Part shown: positions 16,224-23,697 of the stretch, piece by piece
Numbering within the stretch: the first letter of the stretch is position 1
How the letters are laid out: every line of letters begins with the position of its first letter
Origin: a virus
DNA length: 51,791 nucleotides
Reading direction: 5' to 3' (one strand)
Virus record (IMG/VR): IMGVR_UViG_3300017987_000122
Location: 1 to 51,791 of that record
The notes under the pieces: generated by a model
Told to the model about the DNA's origin: nothing
The model's input: the letters and a program-made list of their open reading frames with translations, nothing else
The model's database searches: none
Program-made: the position numbers and the translations under genes

Positions 16224-18367
16224 TTTACTGCCTCTGTAGTACATCTACAGTTTATAACTTCTGATGGAGCACCATTAGAATCTAATGGCTGAATAAGCCC
16301 AGTAACAGGAAAAGGATCACCTACTTTAACTCCAGGCCCATCTCCTTCTAAAGCATGTGTATGCCTTACCTTTTCATCGGCGGCTGTTACCCATCTCCAT
16401 TTTTCAATCTTCTCAGCTTTAAAAATCTTTCCTTTAGTGGCCTGAGCTACAGCTGATGTTTCTGTTCTAGCTATAGTCATAGAATTTTTAATTCTGAAGT
16501 TATAGAAATCTTTTGTAGTGTTTTTAATTTCTTTAGCTAACTGCTGAGTAGTTAAATTTTGTCTTAACCCAGTTTCAATAGTACCAGTAAGTTTATTACC
16601 CAGAGTTTTAAAGTTAGTAGTATTCACTCCTTTTAAAAATTCTATTCTCTCTTTCCTTATAGCTGATGTTACTTTAGGGCTGGGCTTATAATTTAAAAGC
16701 TGGCCTAAATCTTTTTCAGCTTGAAGAGTTTGTAAGCCTATAGTTTCATCATATATGGGAGCCGCCATCTCCATAAGAATTTTATCTTCATTCAGTTTAC
16801 CAGATATGAAAGCTGAAATTCTTACACCTTCAGGCTGAGCTTTTGATTTATTAGCGGCCCAGCTATCTACCCTATCCAGTATTTTATTTCTCTGCCTGAT
16901 AAGGTACTTTTTAAACTCTTCATTAAATTTTTTCTCAGGCTTCTTCAGTACATTAGTAACATGATCTAACCATGTAGTAGAAGCTTTTTCTTCCAGGAGC
17001 TTTACAGCTTCAGGCTCACTTGAAAGATATTTCATGTAAGCTTTCTCAGCTTCAGAATTTCCCTGGTTTACAGCTCCTATAACTTCCCCAGTATTCAAGT
17101 TTACTCTGGGCTTAACTACTAAGGGCTGGCTTAACCAGGGATACATGTTAAGATTATTTACTGGAAGATTAACAGTCCTGTAAGCTTCATCAGCTGGTAA
17201 GCCCTGCTCTATTAAAAGTTTTGCATCCTTAATTTTTTGGCTTACATCTTTTTTCAGCGGCTGTACATTAGAAAGATCAAACTGGCCTACTATATTTTTA
17301 TTTCCTAAATGCCTTATAAACTGGTTATTCAATCCTAACCAAAGTTTATCTATCAGAGGCATTAATGTATCTTCCCAAAAAATTTCTTTCTCTACTTTTG
17401 CTGTAGCTCTGTTTACTGTATCCGTTAAACCCAGTACAGTTTTAGGTACTCCATATACAGCCAGAATTGTATCTCTATTCATTTGTCTCTGATCTGTAAA
17501 TTGAAGCTCTTGTAAATTTTTAGCAGTCTGTTCAAACTTTAAGCCACTATGTAAGAAAGCTGTCTTACCAGCTTTAGACCAGCCTTCATACTGATCAGCC
17601 CACATATTTTTTATGCCTTCAGCCTGATTAGTAGTAAGCTTACTATCTGTTTTCAGTATGCCGCCTACATTAGCTGAGTTATCCATAAACTTATCTGAAA
17701 GCTCTGAAGCCTTAGCATCAGCTGTAGCTGTAATAGCTATGGAGCTGTAAGGGCTTAAACCCAGGAGCCAGTTATAAGGATTAAATAATCTAACCCTGAT
17801 TAACTGATCTGGATAAAAAATAAGCTCTTCCCCTGAAGGATGTTTATACTTCCATCTTACTGATGTTTGCTCTGCTTTATCTCCCTTAACAGGTTCTATA
17901 CTTTCATCTGAAAAAGGAAAAAGATAAGAAGGAAGCTTACCACTTATAAGGCTCATCTGCTCCCCGTTTTTATCCAGGGGAAGAATAAAACATTGACCAC
18001 CAGGGGAAACTGTAGTAGGAAGCATAAGGTTTAATAAAACAGCTTCAAAAAATTCAGAGCCATTCATTAAATTATTAGGATTTCTAAACAGAGCGATTAA
18101 CTCATTATCCCTACTAAACTCTTCTGGATTATTTTTATTACCCACTATTACAGGTAGGCGGCTAATGTTATTAACTATGGCAGATACAGCGGCATATACC
18201 CAGGGATGTTTAGCATAAGGTTGTCTAGTTATAGCAGATACATTACCAGAGCTTCCCCCAAATAACGTCCACCAGCTTTTCATAAAATTAGGATCAAGAT
18301 CAGGTACAGATTTTGTATCTATCTCTTGCCCTGTATGATCAAAAAGTACTACATCTTTTTTCGGCAT
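16220..18367 (-). CDS. Portal protein fused to MuF-type minor head domain
   Basis: This is a 715-residue protein. I place the start at 18367 (MPKKDVVLF) because a GAAGGATATTTT ribosome site precedes it; the upstream ATG at 18424 lacks one. Residues ~25-430 are portal-like: QPYAKHPWVYAAVSAIVNNISRL, NPYNWLLGLSPYSSIAI, and MNRDTILAVYGVPKTVLGLTD. Residues ~560-715 carry a Phage_Mu_F pattern: MTIARTETSAVAQATKGK, EKWRWVTAADEKVRHTHALEG and the terminal EVINCRCTTEAV. In many phages portal and MuF are separate genes, so this is a fusion. It would form the vertex ring and deliver the MuF domain in the head. Confidence 0.9.
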   Translation of the reverse strand: MPKKDVVLFDHTGQEIDTKSVPDLDPNFMKSWWTLFGGSSGNVSAITRQPYAKHPWVYAAVSAIVNNISRLPVIVGNKNNPEEFSRDNELIALFRNPNNLMNGSEFFEAVLLNLMLPTTVSPGGQCFILPLDKNGEQMSLISGKLPSYLFPFSDESIEPVKGDKAEQTSVRWKYKHPSGEELIFYPDQLIRVRLFNPYNWLLGLSPYSSIAITATADAKASELSDKFMDNSANVGGILKTDSKLTTNQAEGIKNMWADQYEGWSKAGKTAFLHSGLKFEQTAKNLQELQFTDQRQMNRDTILAVYGVPKTVLGLTDTVNRATAKVEKEIFWEDTLMPLIDKLWLGLNNQFIRHLGNKNIVGQFDLSNVQPLKKDVSQKIKDAKLLIEQGLPADEAYRTVNLPVNNLNMYPWLSQPLVVKPRVNLNTGEVIGAVNQGNSEAEKAYMKYLSSEPEAVKLLEEKASTTWLDHVTNVLKKPEKKFNEEFKKYLIRQRNKILDRVDSWAANKSKAQPEGVRISAFISGKLNEDKILMEMAAPIYDETIGLQTLQAEKDLGQLLNYKPSPKVTSAIRKERIEFLKGVNTTNFKTLGNKLTGTIETGLRQNLTTQQLAKEIKNTTKDFYNFRIKNSMTIARTETSAVAQATKGKIFKAEKIEKWRWVTAADEKVRHTHALEGDGPGVKVGDPFPVTGLIQPLDSNGAPSEVINCRCTTEAVK

Positions 18368-18391
18368 AAAATATCCTTCAAAACCACTATA

Positions 18392-18420
18392 TATATTAAT
18401 AGCATATGTTCTATAATGAA
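18392..18420 (-). promoter_or_regulatory. Possible promoter upstream of portal gene
   Basis: The 94-base gap between TerL and portal is AT-rich. Reading leftward it contains TTGCTT, about 17 bases, then TATTAA, a fair sigma-70-like match. No terminator is visible. It may boost head-gene expression, but the AT content makes a chance match plausible. Confidence 0.3.
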
Positions 18421-18461
18421 GCAAGTTATAAGTTTATTTTTATTTTTAAGATCCGTATACA

Positions 18462-19898
18462 TCAGAAGATCTCAAAGCTAGGTAAGGGAGAAATAATATC
18501 ATAGATTTGCCCCCATACTCCATACTTAAAACTATCTCCTGTATCTGGAGATCTTCTAAGCTTCTCTTTCATTTTATCTTTGCTCCATAGTCTTATACTT
18601 TTCTCTCCCTGGATCTCATAACCTTGAGCCGCTATATCATTCATCAAAGCTTCATCAGTTATATTACCTATCATCTGTTCTTCAAAAAGGATCTTAACAT
18701 TCCATCCGATCTGAGCATTGAAGTTATAAAACTTAAAGCCAGTTTCTACAGCCTGTTCTATCTGCTTAGAGCCGCCTACTATTTCCTGTACAAAGTACCC
18801 ATCATTAACCAGGAAATCATATACACCTCCACCTATGCCTACTACATCTATCCATACCCTATCATGAGGAATATTAAATTTATGTATCAGCCTTTTAGTC
18901 TCATCAAAAACTTCTCGCTGATCTGTCTTAGAAGCTCTTACTATCTTCCTTACATTACAGCCTAAAGCATGAGTACCTTTTAATACAGTCCATACAGTTT
19001 CATCTTTACCATGCCTTCCTACATCCACTCCCAGGCTGTAATGTATATCTTCTTCTGGTACACCTTCAAAGCTTATAGGCTCTTTAGACTTTAGTATATA
19101 TTCCCAGCTTACTAACTGCTCTGAAGTATCTTCAGCTTCCCAGGAGCCTTCTACCAGCCGCCTATACAATACTGGAGATCTCTTTTTAATTTCCTGAAGA
19201 TTCTTAATGTATTCAGGGGGATGATGGGGATTATCTTCTACCAGAGATTTTACAAAGTAGTAAGGAGCTTTCAGCTCTCCCTTACTCCAGGGAGTATAGA
19301 ATACATCCTTAAGAAAGCCCTGATGAGGGTTACAGGTAAGAAGGATTAAAGGTAAAGGCATGGGATCTAATCTCCACCTTCCAGATCTTTCTATACATTT
19401 TAGGTAGGTTAGATAGTTTAGCTCATTAGCTTCTTCCAGAAGGAAACCATTTACTTCAAACCCATCAAACCTAGTAAGCTCTGGATCTTCATCAAAGCTT
19501 TCAGAAACAAACTCAATTCTAGATCCATTCTCAGCTACAGCTATGAGATCTGTTTTATTAAATCTCTCTGGAGTAAAGAATGGCATAGGGCATGTTTTCC
19601 AGAAGGAAGGAACAGTATTCCTTTTCAAAGTAGGGCGATCTTTTCTAATTACTACCCATCTGGATCCAGGGAATACTTTACAGAGCATGTATAGAGCCAG
19701 AAGAGATCCTACAGTTTTTCCTCCACCTACTCCCCCTCCAAATAAAAGCCTAGTGTATTTACCAGAGAGCAGAGCCTGTATAAAATCAGTTTGTCTATCT
19801 GTAGTTTCTACTACTATCCTGGATACATCATCTAAGCCAGCAGTATCTACATTAGTGATCCTGGAGTTATGAGAAAAGGAAGGTTTAGGAAGTGGCAT
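18462..19898 (-). CDS. Terminase large subunit (packaging ATPase-nuclease)
   Basis: This 478-residue protein has Walker A LLFGGGVGGGKTVGSL at about residues 50-65, Walker B FLLEEANEL near 150, and a coupling motif LLTCNPHQG near 190. The nuclease domain starts at about residue 290 with YSLGVDVGRHGKDETVWTV and continues with VWIDVVGIGGGVYDFL, giving the acidic metal-binding residues of the RNase H-like fold. It cuts and translocates DNA into the prohead through the portal. The gene follows TerS and overlaps a 48-residue zinc ribbon gene by 14 bases, with a weak ribosome site, so it is probably translated by coupling. Confidence 0.95.
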   Translation of the reverse strand: MPLPKPSFSHNSRITNVDTAGLDDVSRIVVETTDRQTDFIQALLSGKYTRLLFGGGVGGGKTVGSLLALYMLCKVFPGSRWVVIRKDRPTLKRNTVPSFWKTCPMPFFTPERFNKTDLIAVAENGSRIEFVSESFDEDPELTRFDGFEVNGFLLEEANELNYLTYLKCIERSGRWRLDPMPLPLILLTCNPHQGFLKDVFYTPWSKGELKAPYYFVKSLVEDNPHHPPEYIKNLQEIKKRSPVLYRRLVEGSWEAEDTSEQLVSWEYILKSKEPISFEGVPEEDIHYSLGVDVGRHGKDETVWTVLKGTHALGCNVRKIVRASKTDQREVFDETKRLIHKFNIPHDRVWIDVVGIGGGVYDFLVNDGYFVQEIVGGSKQIEQAVETGFKFYNFNAQIGWNVKILFEEQMIGNITDEALMNDIAAQGYEIQGEKSIRLWSKDKMKEKLRRSPDTGDSFKYGVWGQIYDIISPLPSFEIF

Positions 19899-20031
19899 TT
19901 TTAAACCCGTTAGAGATTTTTGTTTTACCGCACTTAATACATTTAAATTTTTTAAAACCAGATTCTATAAGCGGCTGATGTATTGTAAGCTCCCAATTAT
20001 GAGAACAAAAGAGCTGTAGTAACCATTTCAT
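19885..20031 (-). CDS. 48-residue zinc-ribbon-like protein overlapping TerL
   Basis: The ATG at 20031 overlaps the upstream TGA as ATGA and the TAA lies at 19887-19885, inside the TerL start region. The sequence begins MKWLLQLFCSHNWELT and contains FKCIKCGKTK; C-x-H plus C-x-x-C gives a plausible small zinc site. Such short Cys/His proteins are common near terminase genes in metagenomic phages, though I know no proven function. Overlaps on both sides and a clean frame are the evidence. Confidence 0.65.
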   Translation of the reverse strand: MKWLLQLFCSHNWELTIHQPLIESGFKKFKCIKCGKTKISNGFKNATS

Positions 20032-20234
20032 GCATGTACCTCTAAAGGGAGTAATTCAATCTTAAGGATCTTTCTGTTATGAGTTTTGAATTTATAGAGA
20101 AGCTTTTTAAATAAACATTCAAGTGAATCAGCATCTATTACATCTTTATGTAACTCAGCTGTCATTACATTAATTGAAGTAATCCTGTACTCATGGATCC
20201 TATCAAAATTTGATTTAGGAATTTTTGGAGCCAT
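20028..20234 (-). CDS. 68-residue hypothetical protein between TerS and TerL
   Basis: I place the start at the ATG at 20234, which overlaps the TerS stop as TGATG; a TTG one codon earlier is less likely. The sequence (MAPKIPKSNFDRIHEYRITSIN ... LECLFKKLLYKFKTHNRKILKIELLPLEV) is compact with alternating strands and helices and no Cys cluster. It resembles small RNA- or DNA-interacting domains in general shape only. Function is unknown; being between the two terminase genes suggests a packaging link. Confidence 0.65.
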   Translation of the reverse strand: MAPKIPKSNFDRIHEYRITSINVMTAELHKDVIDADSLECLFKKLLYKFKTHNRKILKIELLPLEVHA

Positions 20235-20740
20235 CAAAATTCTATTACCTGATCCCCTATCTTCAGGATCTGTTTTTTCTTTCCTTCTTTATCTTCAGAG
20301 CTTATAGTAATCTCTCTTCCATACTGTTCTCTATATGCTCTCTCTAAAAACCATGCTGAAGCTTTCCAGTTTCTAGCTCCCTGATGTATCCGCTGTAAAT
20401 GGATAAGCTTTGGAGTAAGCTTAGCTGTTCTAACTCTCTGGCCTAAACCATCTATATTCTGGCCTACCATGTTACTGAAATAATCATAAGCTACTCCTAC
20501 CCTATCACATGCTTCTCTAACTGAAAAATCAATCTGGATAAGGTTAAGCACCTTCTGTACAATTTCTGAAGGAAGAGCTTTATAGCTGGTTATAGCTGTA
20601 CTCTTAGGATGTTCAGGAGAAGTAACAGAAATAGAGTTAAACTCTCCTGGATCTTTTTTGGTAACTGGAATCAAAGCCTTAGACTTTTTCCGCTTAAAGA
20701 TCTTCTTCTTACTTTTATTTTTTCTGGGTTTAATCTTCAT
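20234..20740 (-). CDS. Terminase small subunit-like protein
   Basis: This is a 168-residue protein starting MKIKPRKNKSKKK at 20740. Longer starts to 20791 need a GTG inside another small gene. After a ~25-residue basic tail, residues ~55-130 hold a helix-turn-helix region (LPSEIVQKVLNLIQIDFSVREACDRVGVAYDYFSNMV), then a helical segment LTPKLIHLQRIHQGARNWKASAWFLERAYREQYGR. That second pattern (ARNWKASAWFLER..) is typical of TerS-like proteins. It would recognise the packaging site. Location right before TerL supports this. The repeat array at 21.76-21.99 kb is a candidate recognition region but could equally belong to the ParB-like protein. Confidence 0.8.
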   Translation of the reverse strand: MKIKPRKNKSKKKIFKRKKSKALIPVTKKDPGEFNSISVTSPEHPKSTAITSYKALPSEIVQKVLNLIQIDFSVREACDRVGVAYDYFSNMVGQNIDGLGQRVRTAKLTPKLIHLQRIHQGARNWKASAWFLERAYREQYGREITISSEDKEGKKKQILKIGDQVIEF

Positions 20741-20858
20741 CAGATAGATCCGCTTTACTGATTTCATGTTCAGAAACTCTGAAAAAAGCACAAGTAAGAA
20801 ACCCCAGCATAAAGCCAGCTGATAACATCATAAAACCGAAAAGGATCATAGTAAACAT
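20730..20858 (-). CDS. 42-residue single-pass membrane protein
   Basis: The ATG at 20858 follows the ParB-like TAG directly (TAGATG) with AGAGGATTAG as ribosome site. The TAA lies at 20732-20730, overlapping the TerS start by 11 bases. Residues 1-26 are hydrophobic (MFTMILFGFMMLSAGFMLGF), followed by RVSEHEISKADLSDED. Short single-span proteins of this type occur near packaging or lysis genes; a holin-like role is possible but unproven. Confidence 0.7.
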   Translation of the reverse strand: MFTMILFGFMMLSAGFMLGFLTCAFFRVSEHEISKADLSDED

Positions 20859-21590
20859 CTAATCCTCTTCTTCCAGGATCTCTTCAGATACATCTTCTGG
20901 AGTTTGATCATCATCAGAAGCTTTAGAAATTTTGCCGCCAGCCCGATCTTCTGGAAGGACAATATTTTCCATGAGGAAATTTATAACAGCATTATCCCCT
21001 TTATCTTTATGATGGGAAGTATTAAGCATCTCTTTCAGCTGGTCTATACATAACCTGAATTTTTTATGGGTAGGAGAAGTAAGCATAAATTTAAAAGTTT
21101 TCAGGTTAGAAGATTCTTCTTCAGGATCTACATCATCTTCTTCCTGGTTTGCATGGTTCAGATTATCTAAGAGAGTTTGTAGATCTTTCTCATCAAAGGG
21201 CATAGTTTTTGATAAATCCTCTATGGAAGTATTCAGTACTTCATCATTAAGAATCTCTTGTATACATAGAGCCAGCTGATCCTGGTTTGTATCAAATCTG
21301 GTTTCATTGGTTTCTATTGCTATCCTCTGGGCCTGAGCTAAGCCTATAGAACCTAGATCATAAGCCACTATAGAAGGGATATTTAATTGCTGGAGAGCTG
21401 TTAGCCGATGATTACCATTGACTACTTCATAGAAGCCAGTAGGAAGAAGCCGCACTATGATATTTTCTATTTGCCCATTCCTTTTAATATTTTCCTTTAA
21501 TTTGGCTGTTAATTGATCGTTATTGTCTTTATAATTCCAATCGGCTTTAACCAGTTTCTTTAACTGGATTTCCTTAAAATTTTTTAACAT
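20859..21590 (-). CDS. ParB/sulfiredoxin-like protein upstream of terminase
   Basis: This 243-residue protein has an N-terminal ParB-nuclease-like domain: IQLKKLVKADWNYK, LKENIKRNGQIENIIVR, then the GFYEVVNGNHRLTALQQLNIPSIVAYD core (GNHR box). ParB N-domains bind nucleotide and contact DNA or partner proteins. The middle is helical and the C-terminus acidic (PEDVSEEILEEED). There is no clear central HTH as in chromosomal ParB. A dense repeat array starts about 170 bases upstream, so it may bind there. Phage ParB-like proteins near terminase are common. An AAAGGAGCCGCCCA ribosome site precedes the start at 21590. Confidence 0.8.
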   Translation of the reverse strand: MLKNFKEIQLKKLVKADWNYKDNNDQLTAKLKENIKRNGQIENIIVRLLPTGFYEVVNGNHRLTALQQLNIPSIVAYDLGSIGLAQAQRIAIETNETRFDTNQDQLALCIQEILNDEVLNTSIEDLSKTMPFDEKDLQTLLDNLNHANQEEDDVDPEEESSNLKTFKFMLTSPTHKKFRLCIDQLKEMLNTSHHKDKGDNAVINFLMENIVLPEDRAGGKISKASDDDQTPEDVSEEILEEED

Positions 21591-21618
21591 TGGGCGGCTC
21601 CTTTTTAGATGGTAATGG

Positions 21619-21744
21619 TTAACAGTTTATAATACTTTTCTTAGGAAGTGAAAACGGAAAAAATTTCTGCGTTAGTGTAGCTTTAACAGAAAAAAAGTCT
21701 TCGAGAAAGAGATCCCTTAAATTTTTATTCAATTCAATTTCCAT
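21619..21744 (-). CDS. Possible 41-residue peptide at head of late operon
   Basis: The frame runs from ATG at 21744 (after AGAGGATAGATGA) to TAA at 21621-21619. The sequence is MEIELNKNLRDLFLEDFF and onward, ending KKSIINC. It is the first possible gene after the repeat array and promoter. The coding DNA has more CpG than its neighbours. It could be a leader peptide or chance frame. Confidence 0.35.
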   Translation of the reverse strand: MEIELNKNLRDLFLEDFFSVKATLTQKFFPFSLPKKSIINC

Positions 21745-21759
21745 TCATCTATCCTCTGA

Positions 21760-21990
21760 TCTATACATACATATCATATACATATGTATAGATTATGTAT
21801 GTATGTATACCCTATGTATAGATCCGATGCATACATAATCGTTTATTATGCGGCATGATGCATACATAATGCATACATGATCCATACATATGTATATGAT
21901 GCATACATGATGCATACATATGTATAGCTGATGTATACATTAGGGCATGCATACATGATCTATACATCTTCGATACATATGTATAGATCG
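21760..21990. repeat. Iteron and palindrome array (centromere-, operator- or pac-like)
   Basis: About 230 bases carry two interleaved motif families. Six copies contain GCATACAT, mostly as GATGCATACAT, at 21826-21840, 21857-21867, 21868-21881, 21898-21910, 21909-21920 and 21945-21960. Four copies of the palindrome ATACATATGTATA lie near 21778, 21885, 21915 and 21973. The array lies between the presumed late promoter and the ParB-like gene, in DNA without a gene. It could be a ParB-binding site, the TerS packaging site, or a replication origin. Repeats are direct, short and unspaced, so this is not a CRISPR. Confidence 0.85.
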
Positions 21991-22037
21991 GCCTCTGGTT
22001 TTAAGAAAAGTGTTATGTATACATCGGCTTCGGTACT

Positions 22038-22066
22038 AACATAAACCTTATTCCCCATCTAGTCAA
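22038..22066 (-). promoter_or_regulatory. Sigma-70-like promoter for the ParB-terminase-head operon
   Basis: Reading leftward, TTGACT (22066-22061) is followed by a 17-base spacer and TATGTT (22043-22038). This is the best -35 match in the window. Transcription would enter the repeat array and then the packaging operon. Confidence 0.55.
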
Positions 22067-22080
22067 GTTATAATATATTT

Positions 22081-22334
22081 ATTTTAATCCATTGAAAGAT
22101 TTAATCCCCCCACTATACATATACTAAACAGATTCAATACAACTAAACCAAACCCATACCCAGCTCATACTAAAACTGTTTAGCACATATATAAAGATAA
22201 GTAAGAAAGTTATAATATTTTTCTCTCTACTTATTTATACTAAACAGATTTATAATTATTTTATTTAAGTAATAGTATTTATAAGATATATATTATATAT
22301 ATATATAATAAACATATATACATAAGCCGAACAG
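22081..22334 (-). promoter_or_regulatory. Control region A (shared blocks with region B)
   Basis: An AT-rich, gene-free region. Block C is ATTTTAATCCATT at 22081-22093. Block B is CTGTTTAGCACATATATAA at 22176-22194. Block A, 22291-22334, is a TATATA-rich segment ending GCCGAACAG. All three recur in the same order at 46514-46706, block B and C identically. Extra TACTAAACAG copies sit near 22123 and 22238. TTATAATATT elements suggest -10 boxes for leftward transcription. Role as shared operator/promoter or replication origin is inferred. Confidence 0.75.
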
Positions 22335-22337
22335 ATC

Positions 22338-22366
22338 CAAACAAACAAACAAACAAACAAACAAAA
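22338..22366. repeat. CAAA tetranucleotide tandem repeat
   Basis: About six to seven consecutive ACAA/CAAA units follow the terminator-like hairpin (in transcription order). On the transcribed strand this reads TTTG-repeats after a short T-run, so it may extend the terminator's U-rich tail. Copy number may vary by slippage. Confidence 0.8.
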
Positions 22367-22370
22367 AGAA

Positions 22371-22417
22371 AGCCGCCTAATACAGTAGGAGCAGTACTAC
22401 TGTATCATATGGCGGCT
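22371..22417 (-). terminator. Intrinsic terminator of the accessory operon
   Basis: The outer stem AGCCGCC (22371-22377) pairs with GGCGGCT (22411-22417); the inner stem ATACAGTAG pairs with CTACTGTAT. On the minus strand a TTTCTTTTTG tract follows directly. It lies ~75 bases after the stop of the sialyltransferase-like gene and would insulate control region A. Confidence 0.75.
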
Positions 22418-22432
22418 CTCCCCATCTCTGAA

Positions 22433-22473
22433 GGTAGTAGCTCTGGAGCAGAGCAGAGTTAGAGCTATCTACC
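22433..22473 (-). ncRNA. Second hairpin before terminator; possible structured RNA 3' end
   Basis: GGTAG-TAGCTCT pairs with AGAGCTA-TCTACC with a one-base bulge, loop of ~16 bases rich in GAGCAG. Together with the terminator hairpin it makes a ~100-base structured 3' UTR. A stable small RNA derived from the operon end is possible but is inference. Confidence 0.45.
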
Positions 22474-22490
22474 AGTACAGGGATGTAATA

Positions 22491-23057
22491 TCATCCTATC
22501 GGCCTTACCTTACCTTCCTTAATAAGTTTCTTTAAATACTTACCATCCTTATTCAAATCATGGCATACAGCTCTATTCTCTTGCTTACCTTCCCAGTTAG
22601 TACCATCCAAACTAAACCCAGCTATATCTATTACTTCTCTCCCTCCTCTTCTATACATCTGCATCTGAAGAGCTACATGTATAGTTACTATCCCAGAAGT
22701 GGGGAAGGTATGGAATCCGTTAACACCTACTAAGCCGCTGATCTCTGCTATGTATTTAGTATCTATCTTATCTATCATGTATCCATAAGCTTTACCTTCA
22801 GCGTACAGCCGCTTATAAGAATGGTATGGGAAGATCCCCCATATTATACACTCTCTGGGAAGGCTTTCTAAAGGTTTCTTATCTCTCCATGTAGGGCATC
22901 CCAGAGCTAATATATCGATCTTCTTACCTACAGCTTCAGCTCTCTCTGGTCTATATCCATTAACTCTTATCACAGTATCATAGCTATCTATAAGCTCAGC
23001 CCTTGCCCTATCCCTGGAAAGTGGAGCATTACCTACTACTATACATCTATTCATCAT
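22491..23057 (-). CDS. GT29 sialyltransferase-like glycosyltransferase
   Basis: This is a 188-residue protein. The N-terminus CIVVGNAPLSRDRARAELI, followed by DSYDTVIRVNGYRP, matches the large sialyl motif (VVGNxPS ... I..YD.VIRVN). Later FPTSGIVTIHVALQM fits the small sialyl motif (T-S/T-G). The end has an HDLNKDGKYLKKL segment. This fold binds CMP-activated sugars. The protein is shorter than cellular GT29 enzymes (~300) and has no signal or membrane anchor, so it would act in the host cytoplasm. The start is 23057 or 23054, overlapping the DUF1937-like stop. Donor and acceptor cannot be told from sequence. Confidence 0.75.
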   Translation of the reverse strand: MMNRCIVVGNAPLSRDRARAELIDSYDTVIRVNGYRPERAEAVGKKIDILALGCPTWRDKKPLESLPRECIIWGIFPYHSYKRLYAEGKAYGYMIDKIDTKYIAEISGLVGVNGFHTFPTSGIVTIHVALQMQMYRRGGREVIDIAGFSLDGTNWEGKQENRAVCHDLNKDGKYLKKLIKEGKVRPIG

Positions 23058-23407
23058 ACACCAGCTACAAACTTTTTATATCCATCCATGTTCATATATA
23101 TAATCTCTTTCTTAAGCTCTTCAGCGATCTGTATCTCAGCGGCTAAGCCTATGCTCTTCCTCCATTCAGGTATACATAGTACTATAAGTACATCAGCCCA
23201 TTTAAGAAATTCTTTATCTATTCTTTCCCAGTATTCCCACTCTGTAGGTAACTGTACTGCTTTAGCTATAGGATGATTCTGGCTAATAGGGCTGTACACT
23301 ATCCAGCCTTCTTTCATTAACATACCAGCCGCTACATTAGCTACTTTAAAACTACTCTCTTCTTTCCCTGTATATGGGATCCCTAAATAAGCTTTTCTAT
23401 TAATCAT
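23054..23407 (-). CDS. DUF1937-like (nucleoside deoxyribosyltransferase-fold) protein
   Basis: This is a 117-residue protein starting MINRKAYLGIPYTG. I choose 23407 because the ATG overlaps the upstream TGA (ATGA) after TAGGTATAGG. The pattern of YLGIPYT near the start, GWIVYSPISQNHPIA, then WADVLIVLCIPEWRKSIGLAAEI and EELKKEIIYM is that of DUF1937 and related Toll/deoxyribosyltransferase-like folds that bind nucleotides. A role in nucleotide or sugar-nucleotide metabolism fits the adjacent glycosyltransferase, but this is inference. Confidence 0.75.
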   Translation of the reverse strand: MINRKAYLGIPYTGKEESSFKVANVAAGMLMKEGWIVYSPISQNHPIAKAVQLPTEWEYWERIDKEFLKWADVLIVLCIPEWRKSIGLAAEIQIAEELKKEIIYMNMDGYKKFVAGV

Positions 23408-23694
23408 CCTATACCTACATGTTTGAGGAATACATGCCATACATAACCATCAGAATCAAAAACAGTATCAAAGTATTCGCCTTCAAACTCATTATGCATA
23501 TGCCCAGTACCATAGATCCATACTTCTGTAATCTCAGTACCGATCACAGCAGTAGGATCTACTATAGCCCATAAATTCAGCTGTTGCATATCATCTATAT
23601 ACTGGAAAGCTACTTTAATGATCCTGGCTCCAGGGGGAAGCATAACATTCTGATGATCTGTTACACTAATAGGGTATTTATATATTGCTTTCAT
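23404..23694 (-). CDS. Conserved phage protein of DUF7352 type (hypothetical)
   Basis: This is a 96-residue protein beginning MKAIYKYPISVTDHQNVMLPPGARIIKVAFQ, then LNLWAIVDPTA, and ending GYVWHVFLKHVG. The pattern (LPxGAxIL.V..Q...L.LWA.VD and a C-terminal WHVF) is a small widely shared phage/plasmid protein of unknown function. It overlaps the DUF1937-like gene by ATGA, so they are co-translated. Confidence 0.7.
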   Translation of the reverse strand: MKAIYKYPISVTDHQNVMLPPGARIIKVAFQYIDDMQQLNLWAIVDPTAVIGTEITEVWIYGTGHMHNEFEGEYFDTVFDSDGYVWHVFLKHVGIG

Positions 23695-23697
23695 TAT

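Noticed and set aside
18624-18965. Plus-strand 113-residue frame inside TerL
   Set aside because: Antisense shadow of conserved terminase nuclease codons; no ribosome site or promoter.
21760-21990. CRISPR array
   Set aside because: Repeats are 8-15 bases, irregularly spaced, without unique spacers of constant length, and no cas genes are present.
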